64,000 nucleotides of DNA from DATBAT01 sp963824805 (GCA_963824805.1 CAWGQZ010000057.1:1-64000); one strand, 5' to 3'; positions 29,036-39,710 are shown, numbered from the stretch's first letter. Notes: generated from the letters alone by a model not told the origin. Made by a program: numbers and translations.

Positions 29036-31464
29036 ATGCAAGGTTGGCTTCAGGACATTCGCTACGGATTCCGCATGTTGCGAAAGCGGCCGGGCTTCAC
29101 CGCTGTCGCTGTCATCACGCTCGCCTTGGGTATCGGTGCCAACACCGCGATCTTCAGCGTGGTGAACGCCGTCTTGTTGCGTCCCCTGCCTTATAAGGAT
29201 TCTGACCGCCTGACCGTGATCTTGCACAGTGGCCGCAACCCGGTCGCACCAGCAAGTTTTCTGGAGTGGCAGAAGCAAAGCCGCAGTTTTGAAAGCATGG
29301 GGGCCGCGGAATATTGGACTCCAAACGTTACCTCCGCTCAAAACGCCGAAAAGCTTTGGGCGCTGCGCATCACATCAAGCGTGCTGCCCATGTTGGGAGT
29401 TCAGCCGATCTTGGGACGCGTCTTCTTGCCGGAAGAGGAACAGCGCGGCAAGGAACATGAAGTCGTCATCAGCTACCCGCTCTGGCAGAGTCATTTCGCT
29501 GCTAACTCTGACGTCGTCGGAAAGCCGATGACCCTGAACGGCGAGGTCTATACGATCGTGGGCGTAATGCCTCGAGGCTTCAAGTTCGCTCCGTTCTGGG
29601 CCACCAAGGCGGAACTTTGGGCGCCACTAGTCTTGGGCGACAAGCTCCATGACCGTGGCGGAAAAAGCTTGCGGATATTCGCGCGACTAAAACCCGATGT
29701 AACCCTAGCCCAAGCTCGGGCTGAGATGGCAGGCATCACTAACCATCTCGAACAGCAATTTCCCGGCACCAACGAAGACGTCACCGTACTCGCACTGAAA
29801 GAAAAAGTGGTGGGCAACGTGCGTCCGGCCCTGCTCGTCCTGCTTACTGCCGTGGGATTCGTGCTGCTGATCGCCTGCGCCAACGTCGCTCACATGCTGC
29901 TGGCCCGTTCCGCGGCCCGCCAAAAGGAAATCGCCATTCGTGCCGCCGTGGGAGCAGAAAACTCCCGACTCCTGCGCCAGTTCCTCACCGAGAGCTGTGT
30001 GCTCGCCTTCATGGGAGGAGTTGGGGGCCTTGCGCTTGCCTTCGCCGGCATCCGCCTGCTGGTCGCGTTAAGCCCTTCCAACATTCCCCGGGTTGACACT
30101 GTCACGCTCGATCCCGGCGTGCTGCTCTTTGCGTTAGGACTAACCTTGATCGCCGGAATTGTTTTCGGACTGGCTCCCGCCCTCCGCGCTGGCGGCCTGA
30201 ATCTCAGTGACTCTCTGAAAGAAGGCGAACGTGGCTCCAGCGAAGGCATACGCCGCAACCGCCTGCGGAGCCTACTGGTCGCGTCTGAGTTTACCTTTGC
30301 TCTCGTGTTGTTGGTCGGCGCCGGACTCATGATTCGCAGCTTCCTCTCCATTCAAACCATTGATCCCGGCTTCAATCCACATCATCTGCTGTCTGCGGTA
30401 GTTTCAGTTTCGGGCACAATGGCAGCGGAACCGGGCGCTCGTCCTATCTTTTATCAGCATTTACTAGAACAGATTGAACACGTACCCGGGGTTCAGTCTG
30501 CCAGCGCTATCAACCATCTCCCATTGGCGGGGGATGTCTGGGGATTTCCTTTTCAGGTAGAAGGCGAACCCTCTCGCGTCCAAGCGATGCGCCCATTGCC
30601 GCCTATCGCGCCGTCTTTCCAGGCTACTTCAAAACCATGAATCTTCCGATTCTTCAGGGCCGTGACGTCTCGGGTTCCGACACACTAAACTCTCAGGGCG
30701 TCGTCCTGGTGAACGAATGGCTGGCCCGTCACCACTGGCCGGGACAGGAAGCGGTCGGCAAGCACCTTGCCCTGGGCACCCCGGGTGCCAACGCCAAACG
30801 GCTAACCGTTATTGGAGTGGTAAAGAACAGCGTCCGCGGCCAGTGGACTGAGCCACCAGAAGATGAACTATTCGTTCCCTATTTGCAGGACCAGGCGTAC
30901 ATGACGGATCCTGCGCCGCCGTTTGCCTATGCGACCCTGGTCATCCGCGCCACGGGTGATCCCGGCTCAATGGCGCCGATCATCCGCGGCATCGTGCACT
31001 CCCTGAACCAGAACGCTCCGCTTTCAGAAGTACAAACCATGGACCAAGTCGTCTCAGAAGCAACCTCAGAACCGCGCTTTTACGTTCTCCTCCTGGGCGC
31101 TTTCGCGGCGGTCGCGCTCGTGCTCGCTGCGGTCGGCATCTACGGCGTGATGAGCTATTCGGTGAGTCGCCGCACGCAGGAAATTGGCATTCGTATCGCC
31201 CTAGGCGCGCGCACCGTCGACGTTATCAGGCTGGTTGTTGGGCAGGGCGCTTCCCTGGCTTTACTGGGGTTAGCTGTCGGCGTGGTCGTCGCCTTTGGGG
31301 TCACCAGTCTGATGGCTCGCCTGCTGTACGGGATCCGCCCCACCGATCCGATTACGTTCGTGGCGGTCGTTGTCGTGCTTGGCACAGTCGCCCTGATTGC
31401 CAGCTACATCCCGGCCCGCCGCGCCACAAAAGTTGATCCCATCGTCGCGCTTCGTTATGAATGA
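29036..31464 (+). CDS. MacB/FtsX-type ABC permease of the acidobacterial ADOP kind, one frameshift
   Basis: From the ATG at 29036 (after GGGAG) the protein begins with the typical DIRYGFRMLRKRPGFTAVAV and LALGIGANTAIFSVVNAV. It contains MacB_PCD periplasmic domains and two sets of FtsX transmembrane helices (LVLLTAVGFVLLIACANVAH; FAAVALVLAAVGIYGVMSYS). Near 30595 one base is missing or extra: the first frame ends at 30640, while the second continues with AVFPGYFKTMNLPILQGRDV to 31464. The joined protein of about 810 residues has the usual ADOP length. No ATPase gene is adjacent, as is common for this group. Role: export of peptides or small molecules, or lipoprotein handling; not defined. Confidence 0.82.
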
Positions 31465-31740
31465 AAGCGGTAGTTCGACCAACAGAAGTTCACTTGCCCA
31501 AGAATCGTTTTGGCAAACGCCTATTTTTCTAGCGCATTCGTAACCAACTCGATAGGTATCGGATCAGGGACGACAAACTGCCGCGCTATTGCGTTCTCCT
31601 CCCATCGAACCGACTGACGGATCTCATCCTCAACGTTGTAGGCTAATGGAACCGGGGCACTCTTTTTGGCGGGGCTTTAGCTCCATACGCTAGTTTTGTA
31701 AACGCGTTTATTTCGCGACTCAAATGCGTGATACAAGACC

Positions 31741-32398
31741 CTAACTGCAAACAAGGTTAATGTCCCGGCTTTCCAGAATTTTCCCGTGAAAGCCGTTCTT
31801 CGCAACTCGAATCATTGCACGTCCGACACATTCCGTCGTAGTCACATATTTCGGCACAAATTTCAGCAGGGGGTAAGCTGCGCCAAAATTAGGTAGAACA
31901 TGCGGTACCAGCTGGTCTTGGTACGGACGCCATGCAATGGCTGAATGTAGCCCGGGCGAAACATGTAGGCCGCTTTGATCGGCATTCGCAGCAGCGCGTT
32001 TTCCGTCTTGCCTTTCCCCGAGCCCACATCTCGGCCACGCTCGGTGCTGTCAGTGCCAGATCCGGAAACGTAGATAAATGTCATTTCGGGATTGCGTTCA
32101 AGCAGTGCACCCGCCACCGATAGAGTCAGGCCGTAGGTAAGCCGCTCGTAATCGGCGGCTTTCATACCGGCCGCGGACAACCCCAGGCAGAAAAAACATG
32201 CGTCATAGCCGGCAAGCTTTTCTCCAACGCCGTCAGATTCCACATGTCCTGCTGGACAATTTCCTGCAGCTTGGGATGGGATTGTCCTGTTGCAGTGCGG
32301 CCGACGGCAAGTACGGTTCCCACATCTGGATCGAGCAGGCATTCTCGCAAGACACCCTGCCCTACCATTCCGGTGGCGCCGAAGAGAATTACTTTCAC
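31741..32398 (-). pseudogene. NAD(P)-binding atypical short-chain dehydrogenase (NmrA/YbjT-like), two frameshifts
   Basis: Starts MKVILFGATGMVGQGVLREC with the GxxGxxG dinucleotide motif. Near 32215 the frame shifts to one with AGYDACFFCLGLSAAGM, ADYERLTYGLTLSVA and MTFIYVSGSGTDS. At 31870 a five-C run (six expected) gives an early TGA; with one more C the protein continues PLLKFVPKYVTTTECVG and ends at 31741. The family contains small cytoplasmic oxidoreductase-like or nucleotide-sugar epimerase-like proteins of uncertain substrate. Both breaks are single-base changes. Confidence 0.75.
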
Positions 32399-32628
32399 GG
32401 CCAGCCTCCTTTCGTTTCGACCCCTTGAAAGTTATTGCAAGAGGGCTGCGATTTCAAACGCCGTAAGTTCTGGTTAGAGGCACAACCCGCTGCCTCCCGC
32501 TCGGGGCAGAGATACGGCTCGAGATTTTTTCTCAGGCTGGGTCCCCGGATATCTTTTCGCGCTAAAAATCCCCCGCTCCGCCCCACAAAAAATCTCCGCC
32601 TTCTCTGTGGTAAAAAGAGGTAGTGTCT

Positions 32629-33156
32629 ATGCAGAAACCTTCAATGCTCGGACGGCCGAAAAGAACGAAGCCGGGGCTTACTATTTCACGTACATCGACC
32701 GCATCAGTGGGACCGATGTCGTCGGGACTATCGAGAACCAACTCGACGCCTCTGTGGCGTTCTTTCTGAAATATCCGAAGCAAAATCGCTGTACCAATAC
32801 GCTCCTGACAAATGGAGCATCCGTCAGGTTCTAAATCACGTTACCGACACCGAACGGGCATTCGCTTTTCGGACGTTATGGTTTGCCCGTGGTTTTGACT
32901 CCCCACTTCCCAGTTACGACCAGGAGGTCGCGGCCCTGGGCGCTGAAGCTGACCGAATCCCATGGGCCGATCACATCGAGGAGTTCCGGCGGGTTCGTCG
33001 GCCACGATTTCGCTATTCGGGAACATGCCAGCCGAAGCATGGATGCGAACCGGGATCGCCAGCGACAACCGTTTCACGGTCAGAGCCATGGCGTTCATCA
33101 CCGCCGGACACCTGGCCCACCATCTCGCGGTACTCAAGGAGCGGTATTTGAAGTAG
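32629..33156 (+). pseudogene. DinB/YfiT-family metal-dependent protein, frame-broken
   Basis: The joined frames give AGAYYFTYIDRISGTDVVG, then (shift near 32770) KSLYQYAPDKWSIRQVLNHV with the metal-binding HVTDTERAFAFR, and (shift near 33000) ATISLFGNMPAEAWMRTG and GHLAHHLAVLKERYLK. The three-His metal site and four-helix pattern of DinB_2 are complete. The start is probably the ATG at 32629, which would need a further small shift within the first 15 codons. Family members include bacillithiol or mycothiol-type thiol transferases; the function here is unknown. It is upstream of glpX on the same strand. Confidence 0.72.
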
Positions 33157-33255
33157 TTGAAGCCAAATCGACCGTAATCGTTCTCTTCTTCCCCTTCCAC
33201 AGCCATCAGAGCTATATTGCTTAGTTTTTCACTACGGCACACTCGGAGACGATCC

Positions 33256-34284
33256 ATGGGAACGGCTTCCACCACGAAGGCGCGCAGCTTTGGCGAAAAC
33301 ATCGAAAGCGACCTGGCGTCGCGATTTCTGCGCGTCGTAGAAATCGCGGCCATCGCCTCGGCTCGGACCATGGGGCAAGGCGCGCGTAAGCTGTCCGACC
33401 AGGTGGCCACCGAAGCCATGCGGCGCACCATGGACAACATCCCCATGCGCGGCACCATCGTCATCGGAGAAGGCGAACGCGACGAAGCGCCCATGCTTTA
33501 CATCGGCGAGCGTGTCGGCGCTGAATTTCCCGATGGTACTGAGGTTCCTGAAGTCGACATCGCGGTCGATCCCCTGGAAGGCACCAACCTGTGCGCGACC
33601 GGAGCGCCCGGCTCGATCACCGTGCTTGCAGCGTCGGAGCGCGGCGGTCTGCTGCACGCCCCCGACTGTTACATGGAAAAGATCGTGGTTGGCCCGTCGT
33701 GCAAGAAAGCGGTCGATTTGGACGCACCCGTCGCGGAAAATCTCAAGAGCATTGCCAAACGCCTCAACCGCGATGTGGACGATCTGGTGGTTATAGTTCT
33801 CGATCGTCCCCGGCACGAGAAATTGATTGCTGATATTCGCTCGGCCGGAGCCCGCATCCGCTTGATCGGCGACGGCGATCTATCTGCCGGAATCGCGGCC
33901 GCAGTGCTCGGTACCGGAGTGCACGCCGTCATGGGATCAGGCGGGGCGCCGGAGGGTGTAATCACCGCGGCGGCAATCCGCTGCCTCAACGGATACATGT
34001 TAGGCCGCCTGGTAATCGACAAGCCTGAGTTGGAAGAACGCATCGCCCGTATGGGCATTCGCGATAAGAACAAAATCTACGAAGCGCAGGACCTCGCGCC
34101 TGGCAAACAGATCATTTTTGCCGCCACCGGGGTCACCGAGGGCGCTCTGATGAAAGGGGTACGCTTCTTTGGAGAGGGCGTGCGAACCTCCTCCGCCATC
34201 ATGACCCTGAACACCGGGAAGGTACGCTTTATCGAAAGTATCCACCTGGATAAGAATGCGGACGTAAGAGTCAGGTTCGCCTAA
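33256..34284 (+). CDS. glpX: class II fructose-1,6-bisphosphatase
   Basis: 342 residues from the ATG at 33256 (MGTASTTKA); GGAG lies 8 bases upstream and the longer reading to 33217 adds only a basic tail. Signature segments of GlpX: TIVIGEGERDEAPMLYIG (metal-binding acidic residues), VDIAVDPLEGTNLCATG, RLIGDGDLSAGIAAA and VMGSGGAPEGVITAAA. It hydrolyses fructose 1,6-bisphosphate to fructose 6-phosphate in gluconeogenesis, in the cytoplasm. The high conservation makes this one of the most certain calls in the window. In a sugar-degrading organism it would supply hexose phosphates for cell-wall and polysaccharide synthesis. Confidence 0.95.
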   Translation: MGTASTTKARSFGENIESDLASRFLRVVEIAAIASARTMGQGARKLSDQVATEAMRRTMDNIPMRGTIVIGEGERDEAPMLYIGERVGAEFPDGTEVPEVDIAVDPLEGTNLCATGAPGSITVLAASERGGLLHAPDCYMEKIVVGPSCKKAVDLDAPVAENLKSIAKRLNRDVDDLVVIVLDRPRHEKLIADIRSAGARIRLIGDGDLSAGIAAAVLGTGVHAVMGSGGAPEGVITAAAIRCLNGYMLGRLVIDKPELEERIARMGIRDKNKIYEAQDLAPGKQIIFAATGVTEGALMKGVRFFGEGVRTSSAIMTLNTGKVRFIESIHLDKNADVRVRFA

Positions 34285-34528
34285 CGACCGCCGGTTTGCT
34301 CAGGCGACATCTGATCTCAAATCCTCGCCGCGACCGGTACGGATGTGTTTGAACGGTTCCCGGGTTCGCTGCACGGCAATCCATCGCGAGCCACGAGCAG
34401 CGCCACCAGGAGTGCCTTAATCGTGCTCTCATGAAGCTCGGCCGGGAAGGCTGAGAATCCGGCGCAGTGCGATCCCCGACTTTCGCACCACCTGACGAAT
34501 CGGTCCATCTCGCAATACGAGAGTGAAC

Positions 34529-35746
34529 CTACTTCAATTGATCCATGAACTGCGCGGGAATCTTCGGGAATGGCGGAAATTCCTGCGAGGCCCCCTTCAT
34601 CAACGCCACCGTCTTTTCTGATCGGCGTTTGCCATCGTGCACCGCGATACGATGCGGTTCGTCGGGCCCATAGCCCTCCCATAGAGAGACTCCCGCATAA
34701 GCCCCATCCTTGCGCAGGATGTAATAAGTCATGTCCATGAAGCGTAGCTTTGCCATGTCGCCGTTGTAGTTCCGAACAATGCGCTTCAGCACGTCCATGC
34801 CGGCGTCAAGCGGGGACATGCCATGCCGCATATTTTCCACGATGCTATGGGCGCCTGCGACCTTGATGTTCTCTTCCCCGCTGCCGGTAGCGCCCGCCGA
34901 GCCCACATCCTGATCGGTGTAGCAGCCAGCTCCGATGATCGGGGAATCGCCGACGCGACCCGGAAGCTTATACGCTAATCCGCTGGTCGTGGTGCAGCCG
35001 GAAATTTCTCCCTTGTCATTCAGCGCCGAGCAGTGAATCGTGCCGGTCGGCGGAAACAGGACTTTGCAGATGGCCCGCCCACGAAGCTCCGGCTCAATGC
35101 CGAGATTGGCAGCCAGCTGATCCATGCGATGTAGCCGCTCCTGCCAAAGTTTGGTTTGAGGGCCGGTGTCAGGCGCTTTCCAACTCGGATCCGCCAAACC
35201 CGGCCCCCACCAGTCGTCGGTCGAGTGGTACTCCTTCCACAACATCCAGATCTTGCGGGAATGGTCGGTAAGCAAGTTCTCCCGCGGAAAACCCATGGCT
35301 ACCGCGAAGCGCTCGGCGCCTTCCCCAACCAGCATCACGTGTCCGGTGTGCTCCATCACCGCTTTGGCCACCAGCGAAACGTTCTTGATGTTGCGCACTC
35401 CTCCAACCGATCCAGCACGACGCGTCGGTCCGTGCATGCAGCACGAGTCGAGCTCCACCACGCCTTCTTCGTTGGGCAAACCGCCCAGCCCTACGCTGGT
35501 CTCATTGGGATCGTCTTCCGGTCCCTTAACCACCTTTAGGGCAGCATCCAGGGTGTCGCCACCGCCCTTCAAAAACGTGAACGCGGGATCGAGATACTCG
35601 TAGCCGTTTCCTGCACAAACGATGATCGGACGCTTCCCTGACCCACCGGATTTTGCCGGCTCATCACCGGAACCCTGACCTAAGGCGAGGGAAGAAACCG
35701 AACTAGCAACTGCTGTGGCAATGAAATCGCGACGCGACCACGACAT
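34529..35746 (-). CDS. exported Ntn-hydrolase of the glycosylasparaginase/asparaginase-2 family
   Basis: 405 residues with a Tat signal (SRRDFIATAVASSVSSLALG). Family segments: GGDTLDAALKVVKGPEDDPN, VELDSCCMHGPTRRAGSVGG, then the autocleavage site with a Thr nucleophile in GTIHCSALN (about residue 235), followed by TTTSGLAYKLPGRVGDSP and GAGCYTDQDVGSAGATGSGE. Known members cleave the bond between N-acetylglucosamine and asparagine, or isoaspartyl peptides. The residue before the nucleophile is Gly in place of the usual Asp, which could affect processing. Stand-alone gene, convergent with glpX. Confidence 0.88.
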   Translation of the reverse strand: MSWSRRDFIATAVASSVSSLALGQGSGDEPAKSGGSGKRPIIVCAGNGYEYLDPAFTFLKGGGDTLDAALKVVKGPEDDPNETSVGLGGLPNEEGVVELDSCCMHGPTRRAGSVGGVRNIKNVSLVAKAVMEHTGHVMLVGEGAERFAVAMGFPRENLLTDHSRKIWMLWKEYHSTDDWWGPGLADPSWKAPDTGPQTKLWQERLHRMDQLAANLGIEPELRGRAICKVLFPPTGTIHCSALNDKGEISGCTTTSGLAYKLPGRVGDSPIIGAGCYTDQDVGSAGATGSGEENIKVAGAHSIVENMRHGMSPLDAGMDVLKRIVRNYNGDMAKLRFMDMTYYILRKDGAYAGVSLWEGYGPDEPHRIAVHDGKRRSEKTVALMKGASQEFPPFPKIPAQFMDQLK

Positions 35747-35924
35747 GAGTAGAAGTCTCCCCGGAAAGCGACGGCCAGAATAGCAGAGCCGTCACAAGAA
35801 TGTGTAGATATGTAGCTTGGCTTGTCTGGCACACAAGTGGGAAAAAAACAGATTCCATCCAGCGGTGAATCGCCCTCTCCAAACACCCATTGCCGCAAAT
35901 CCACTTTTAATGTACTTTTCTGCC

Positions 35925-36380
35925 ATGATCTTGCTCTTCTATGTTGTCCTCACTCTCCTTCCCTTGGCCGGCGTCGCTTGGATTGCCCTCAATGGCGGCC
36001 CGTTCACCATGGATGGTCTTTTCATGTCGCTCATTCTTCTGGCTATGTCGGGAATCGTCGGCACCACGACTCTTTATGAACTCTTGAAAAAGAAGACAGG
36101 GGAAACCGTCGGCCAGACTCCACGCTCCGGACCCGGATTACCCCAGTCGAAGATTGATTCCCTGTCCCAGGGCGGACGCGTTCAAAGTGTTCAGTTCTTC
36201 GAAGCGCCGGTTGGAGTTTCTAATAAATCCGTCGTCGTTCTGGCCAGTTCAGCAGGCTCCCCGCAAACCCTGGTATTTGAAGGCGACATGCGCAATGCAC
36301 TTCCAGTCGGCCAAAAAGTTCGGGTTTCTTTTCGCAAAGAGGCGGGCCTGAATGTATTGCTGAATGTCAGTTATTCATAA
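35925..36380 (+). CDS. small membrane protein with soluble C-terminal domain
   Basis: About 151 residues (MILLFYVVLTLLPLAGVAWIAL). Two transmembrane helices (residues 1-22 and 30-50) precede a soluble part with strands QSVQFFEAPV, KSVVVLASS and VGQKVRVSFRKE. ATGs at 35910 and 35925 are both possible; neither has a strong ribosome site. I do not recognise the family. The tail resembles a small beta-barrel or OB-like fold by pattern only. It lies 150 bases before a diguanylate cyclase gene on the same strand. Confidence 0.6.
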   Translation: MILLFYVVLTLLPLAGVAWIALNGGPFTMDGLFMSLILLAMSGIVGTTTLYELLKKKTGETVGQTPRSGPGLPQSKIDSLSQGGRVQSVQFFEAPVGVSNKSVVVLASSAGSPQTLVFEGDMRNALPVGQKVRVSFRKEAGLNVLLNVSYS

Positions 36381-36526
36381 AGCGGACTGGCTGCCGTAAG
36401 GCCTTCACTCCATTACCAGAGTAATAGCTGCAAGCCGTTTCATCCCCTCTTGTGGCCTCCCTTGCAGTACAAATTCCTATGAGTGCGTCGGGAAGTGGTC
36501 TGTCCGGCCATCAAAGGGGGCGAGGA

Positions 36527-37351
36527 ATGTCGGAAGTGAGGGACGAAAACAATGCTCAACCCTCTATGCTCGCCCGGGCCGAAGAAATCCAGCAGCAGAT
36601 CCAGCAAATATCCGGACGTGACCTTCAACTGTGGTCCATTGGAATTCTGCTAATTCTGGTCCTGACCGGCGGCCTGCTGACCTTCGTTTTTCCTAATGTC
36701 GTTTGGACGCAGCGTGTAATGCGGGTCCACGAAAGCTACCTGCCCCAACTGTTTTTTGGATTGATTTCACTGGTTCTGCTCTTCAATATTTACCTGCTGG
36801 GACAAAAAATCAATCTGAACTCTACCCGCAGGGCACTGATCCGCGAACTTGTTCTGAACGAGCGTCTGGAGAGCCTTTCCTTAGTCGACCCTCTGACCCA
36901 GCTTCTGAACCGCCGTGCCATGAATGAGTTGATTCCGCGCGAAGTGGCCCGCGCCAACCGCTTGGGAAGTAGCCTGAGCTTCATGAGCATCGACATCAAC
37001 GGTTTCCGCCGGATCAACGACAAGCAGGGGACCCTGGAAGGCGACGCGGTTCTGGCCGAGTTTTCCAAAATATTGAAGACGGTATTCCGCGGCGGCGACA
37101 TGGTATTCCGCCAGGGCGGAGACGAATTTTTTGTAGTGATGCCCGACACCGCAGAGGAACAAGCCGACTATCCGGTGCAGCGTCTCACCCGCTCGGTTGA
37201 GAACTGGAATTTGAATAGCAAAAAGGACTACGAAATCTCCTTCACCTGGGGCATCGCTTCCTATACTACCGGCACCGATCTCGCTGACGTGCTCCGCGTG
37301 CTGGACCGCAAACTCTACCAGAAGAAGCACAATCTGGTTCCAGTGTTTTAA
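36527..37351 (+). CDS. membrane-bound diguanylate cyclase (GGDEF)
   Basis: About 274 residues. Two membrane helices (LQLWSIGILLILVLTGGLLT; LPQLFFGLISLVLLFNIYLL) flank a short extracytoplasmic loop, and the GGDEF domain follows (DPLTQLLNRRAMNELI, FMSIDINGFRRINDKQG, FRQGGDEFFVV). The active-site GGDEF is at about 196, and an RGGD inhibitory site lies exactly five residues before it, as in cyclases with product inhibition. It makes the second messenger c-di-GMP from GTP at the inner membrane. The ATG at 36527 is preceded by a G-rich site; an earlier ATG at 36479 cannot be excluded. The stop overlaps the end of the opposite gene by four bases. Confidence 0.88.
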   Translation: MSEVRDENNAQPSMLARAEEIQQQIQQISGRDLQLWSIGILLILVLTGGLLTFVFPNVVWTQRVMRVHESYLPQLFFGLISLVLLFNIYLLGQKINLNSTRRALIRELVLNERLESLSLVDPLTQLLNRRAMNELIPREVARANRLGSSLSFMSIDINGFRRINDKQGTLEGDAVLAEFSKILKTVFRGGDMVFRQGGDEFFVVMPDTAEEQADYPVQRLTRSVENWNLNSKKDYEISFTWGIASYTTGTDLADVLRVLDRKLYQKKHNLVPVF

Positions 37352-37845
37352 TTCTTCAGATCCGCTAGTCCCTTTACGTCACTCACTAACTTGCCCAGCG
37401 TAAGCTTGAAATTCTTTTTTTCGTTGATAGAGAGCGCCGCCTGCTTGATGGGCTCGGTGAAGGCCCATAACACCACGTGTGTTTTGGGATCGAAGATGAC
37501 CAGCCGGACTTCAGGTTCCTGTGGTGACGTTCCATTTCCCTGGTAAATCGTCGTCGGACCGATCACGACGATAAAACTTATTTCAAGGATCAGGTCGGCA
37601 TCGGCTGGCATTGCCATCAGTTCGTAGCGGCCCCACTCCTTCATCGCCGCGTAAAACTCATTGTAGGTTTGGTTTGGAAAAGCAGTCATTGCCGTGCTTT
37701 CGCCCTGCGCATTCGAAATAAAAATCTTCTTGGCCGTACTGATTTGTACTGGTACGGGAGCGGCTGGGGCTACGTCACTGGGGGTCTGTGCCCAGCAAAC
37801 AGTAGACAGAAATAACAGAAAGGAAAGCTGTCGTAACGTCAACAT
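37348..37845 (-). CDS. exported hypothetical protein
   Basis: 165 residues with a signal peptide (LSFLLFLSTVCWAQ). The mature part has alternating strands: KKIFISNAQGESTAM, NEFYAAMKEWGRYELM, ADLILEISFIVV, PEVRLVIFDPKTHVVLWAFT and a closing helix. The pattern resembles small periplasmic proteins annotated as hypothetical in Acidobacteria; no known family can be named. It is convergent with the diguanylate cyclase gene. Confidence 0.7.
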   Translation of the reverse strand: MLTLRQLSFLLFLSTVCWAQTPSDVAPAAPVPVQISTAKKIFISNAQGESTAMTAFPNQTYNEFYAAMKEWGRYELMAMPADADLILEISFIVVIGPTTIYQGNGTSPQEPEVRLVIFDPKTHVVLWAFTEPIKQAALSINEKKNFKLTLGKLVSDVKGLADLKN

Positions 37846-38017
37846 AATTTTCTCCTGGCGAACTTCATTGCGCTATATGGCCCGTAGCCCTGATTTTCCA
37901 GATACGCCGGAGAAGGCGCGTCCGAATTGTATGTCGCACTGAGCTCATTTTGAAGTTGAATGCTCCATCGGGGCGCTTGTTATCTGCCACGTCTTTGTGC
38001 CACGATAAGTACCTCTC

Positions 38018-39691
38018 ATGTCCAATCCAATTGTTCCGGAATCCACCAGCAACGCCGAAAACGAAGAGTCCTTCCAAGAACTGCTTTCGCAATACGAAAA
38101 GGGCCAGTCGCGTAAATCAGAGGATGGCACTCGGCAACTGGAGGGCACGGTAGTAGTCGTTACTGCCGACTCCGTGCTCATCGACATCGGATTCAAAAGC
38201 GAAGGAATTCTGCCTTTGTCCGTACTCGGCGGAGAGGCGGTGAAGCCAGGCGACAAGCTGCCAGTATCGGTACAGGGCCGCGACCCCGAGGGCTACTACA
38301 CACTCTCGCGCTTCAAGGTCGAGCGTCCGAAGGACTGGACCGCCTTGGAAAAAGCTTTCGCCGAAAAAGCCACCATTGTCGGCACGGTAACTGGCGTCAC
38401 CAAAGGCGGCCTCAGCGTCGATGTCGGCGTCCGCGCCTTTATGCCGATCTCACGCAGCGGCACGCGCGATGCTGCGGAGATTGCGGATCTCGTCGGCCAG
38501 GAGATTCGCTGCCGCATTATCGAACTCGATGTGGCCGATGAAAATGTCGTAGTCGATCGCCGCGCGGTTGCGGAGGAAGAAGAACGCGCAGGAAAGGAGC
38601 GACGCTACTCCGAACTCAAGGAAGGCGAAACTGTGACCGGAACTGTTCGCAGTTTGATGGACTACGGCGCCTTCATCGATCTTGGCGGCGTGGACGGCCT
38701 GCTTCACGTCGGCGAAATTTCTTGGAGCCGCATCAACAAGCCGGCTGATCTTCTCAGCGTTGGCGATCAGGTCAGCGCCAGGGTCCTAAAAATCGATCCC
38801 GACAAACGCCGCATCTCGCTGGGCATGAAACAGCTTCAAGCCCATCCCTGGGAGGCTGTGGCCGGCAAATACAACATCGGTGATCGCGTTACTGGAACCG
38901 TCAGCCGCGTGATGGAGTTCGGCGCCTTCGTCGAACTCGAACCTGGCATAGAAGGCCTCATCCATATTTCCGAAATGTCGTGGGGAAAGAAGCTGCGCAT
39001 CGCCAGCGACATTGTTAAGCCGGGCGAAACCGTGGAGGTTGTCATCCTCGGCATCAATCCTGCAGAACGCCGCATCGCGCTGGGCCTGAAACAGGCCTTG
39101 GGAGATCCCTGGACCGAAGCTCCTAAGAAGTTTCCCGTCGGTTCCGTAGTGGAAGGACCCGTCGTCCGAATTATGAAATTCGGTGCCTTCATCCAATTGG
39201 CCGAGGGCGTCGATGGAATGGTTCATGTCAGCGACGTCACGTCCGACCGCCGCATTGACTCACCCCATGACCTGCTCAAGGTGGGTCAGACGGTCAAAGC
39301 GCAGATTCTGGCAGTGGACACGGAAAAACGCCAGGTGCGGCTTGGGATGAAGCAACTGGTCCCGACCGGCGTCGACGAATACCTCGCCGAACACAAAGTA
39401 GGCGATATTGTCTCAGGAAGACTAATGGAAGTTTCTGGCGTGCAGGCCCGAGCCGAATTAGGGGAAGGAATATTCGCGAACTGCCGTATCAGCGAAAAAC
39501 TTCAAGCTCCGGAAGAGACGAAGTCCGAACCCAAAGTCGACTTATCGTCGTTGACCTCAATGCTGCAGGCCCGCTGGAAAGGCGGCGCCAGCAATGCAAA
39601 ACCTGAGCCGGTCAAAGCTGGCCAGGTACGAAGTTTTCGCATCACCCAGCTAGATCCACCAAACAAAAAAATAGAAGTAGAGCTGGCATAA
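38018..39691 (+). CDS. rpsA: 30S ribosomal protein S1
   Basis: 557 residues with six S1/OB domains: about 41-110 (EGTVVVVTADSVLIDIGF), 122-190 (VTGVTKGGLSVDVG), 207-276 (VRSLMDYGAFIDLGGVDGLL), 294-361 (VSRVMEFGAFVELEPGIEGL), 381-448 (VVRIMKFGAFIQLAEGVDGM) and a degenerate sixth near 460-500. The length and domain number match S1 of many Gram-negative-type bacteria. S1 brings mRNA to the 30S subunit. The ATG has no clear Shine-Dalgarno match, which is usual for rpsA. The acidic N-terminal tail (STSNAENEESFQELLSQYEK) is also typical. A single gene with its own promoter region (37846-38017). Confidence 0.95.
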   Translation: MSNPIVPESTSNAENEESFQELLSQYEKGQSRKSEDGTRQLEGTVVVVTADSVLIDIGFKSEGILPLSVLGGEAVKPGDKLPVSVQGRDPEGYYTLSRFKVERPKDWTALEKAFAEKATIVGTVTGVTKGGLSVDVGVRAFMPISRSGTRDAAEIADLVGQEIRCRIIELDVADENVVVDRRAVAEEEERAGKERRYSELKEGETVTGTVRSLMDYGAFIDLGGVDGLLHVGEISWSRINKPADLLSVGDQVSARVLKIDPDKRRISLGMKQLQAHPWEAVAGKYNIGDRVTGTVSRVMEFGAFVELEPGIEGLIHISEMSWGKKLRIASDIVKPGETVEVVILGINPAERRIALGLKQALGDPWTEAPKKFPVGSVVEGPVVRIMKFGAFIQLAEGVDGMVHVSDVTSDRRIDSPHDLLKVGQTVKAQILAVDTEKRQVRLGMKQLVPTGVDEYLAEHKVGDIVSGRLMEVSGVQARAELGEGIFANCRISEKLQAPEETKSEPKVDLSSLTSMLQARWKGGASNAKPEPVKAGQVRSFRITQLDPPNKKIEVELA

Positions 39692-39710
39692 CCGTTAATC
39701 CCTCCCCAAC

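Noticed and set aside
34317..34682. 121-residue minus-strand open frame at the end of the asparaginase gene
   Set aside because: Mostly out-of-frame asparaginase sequence; the remaining 70 residues have no motif or start signal.
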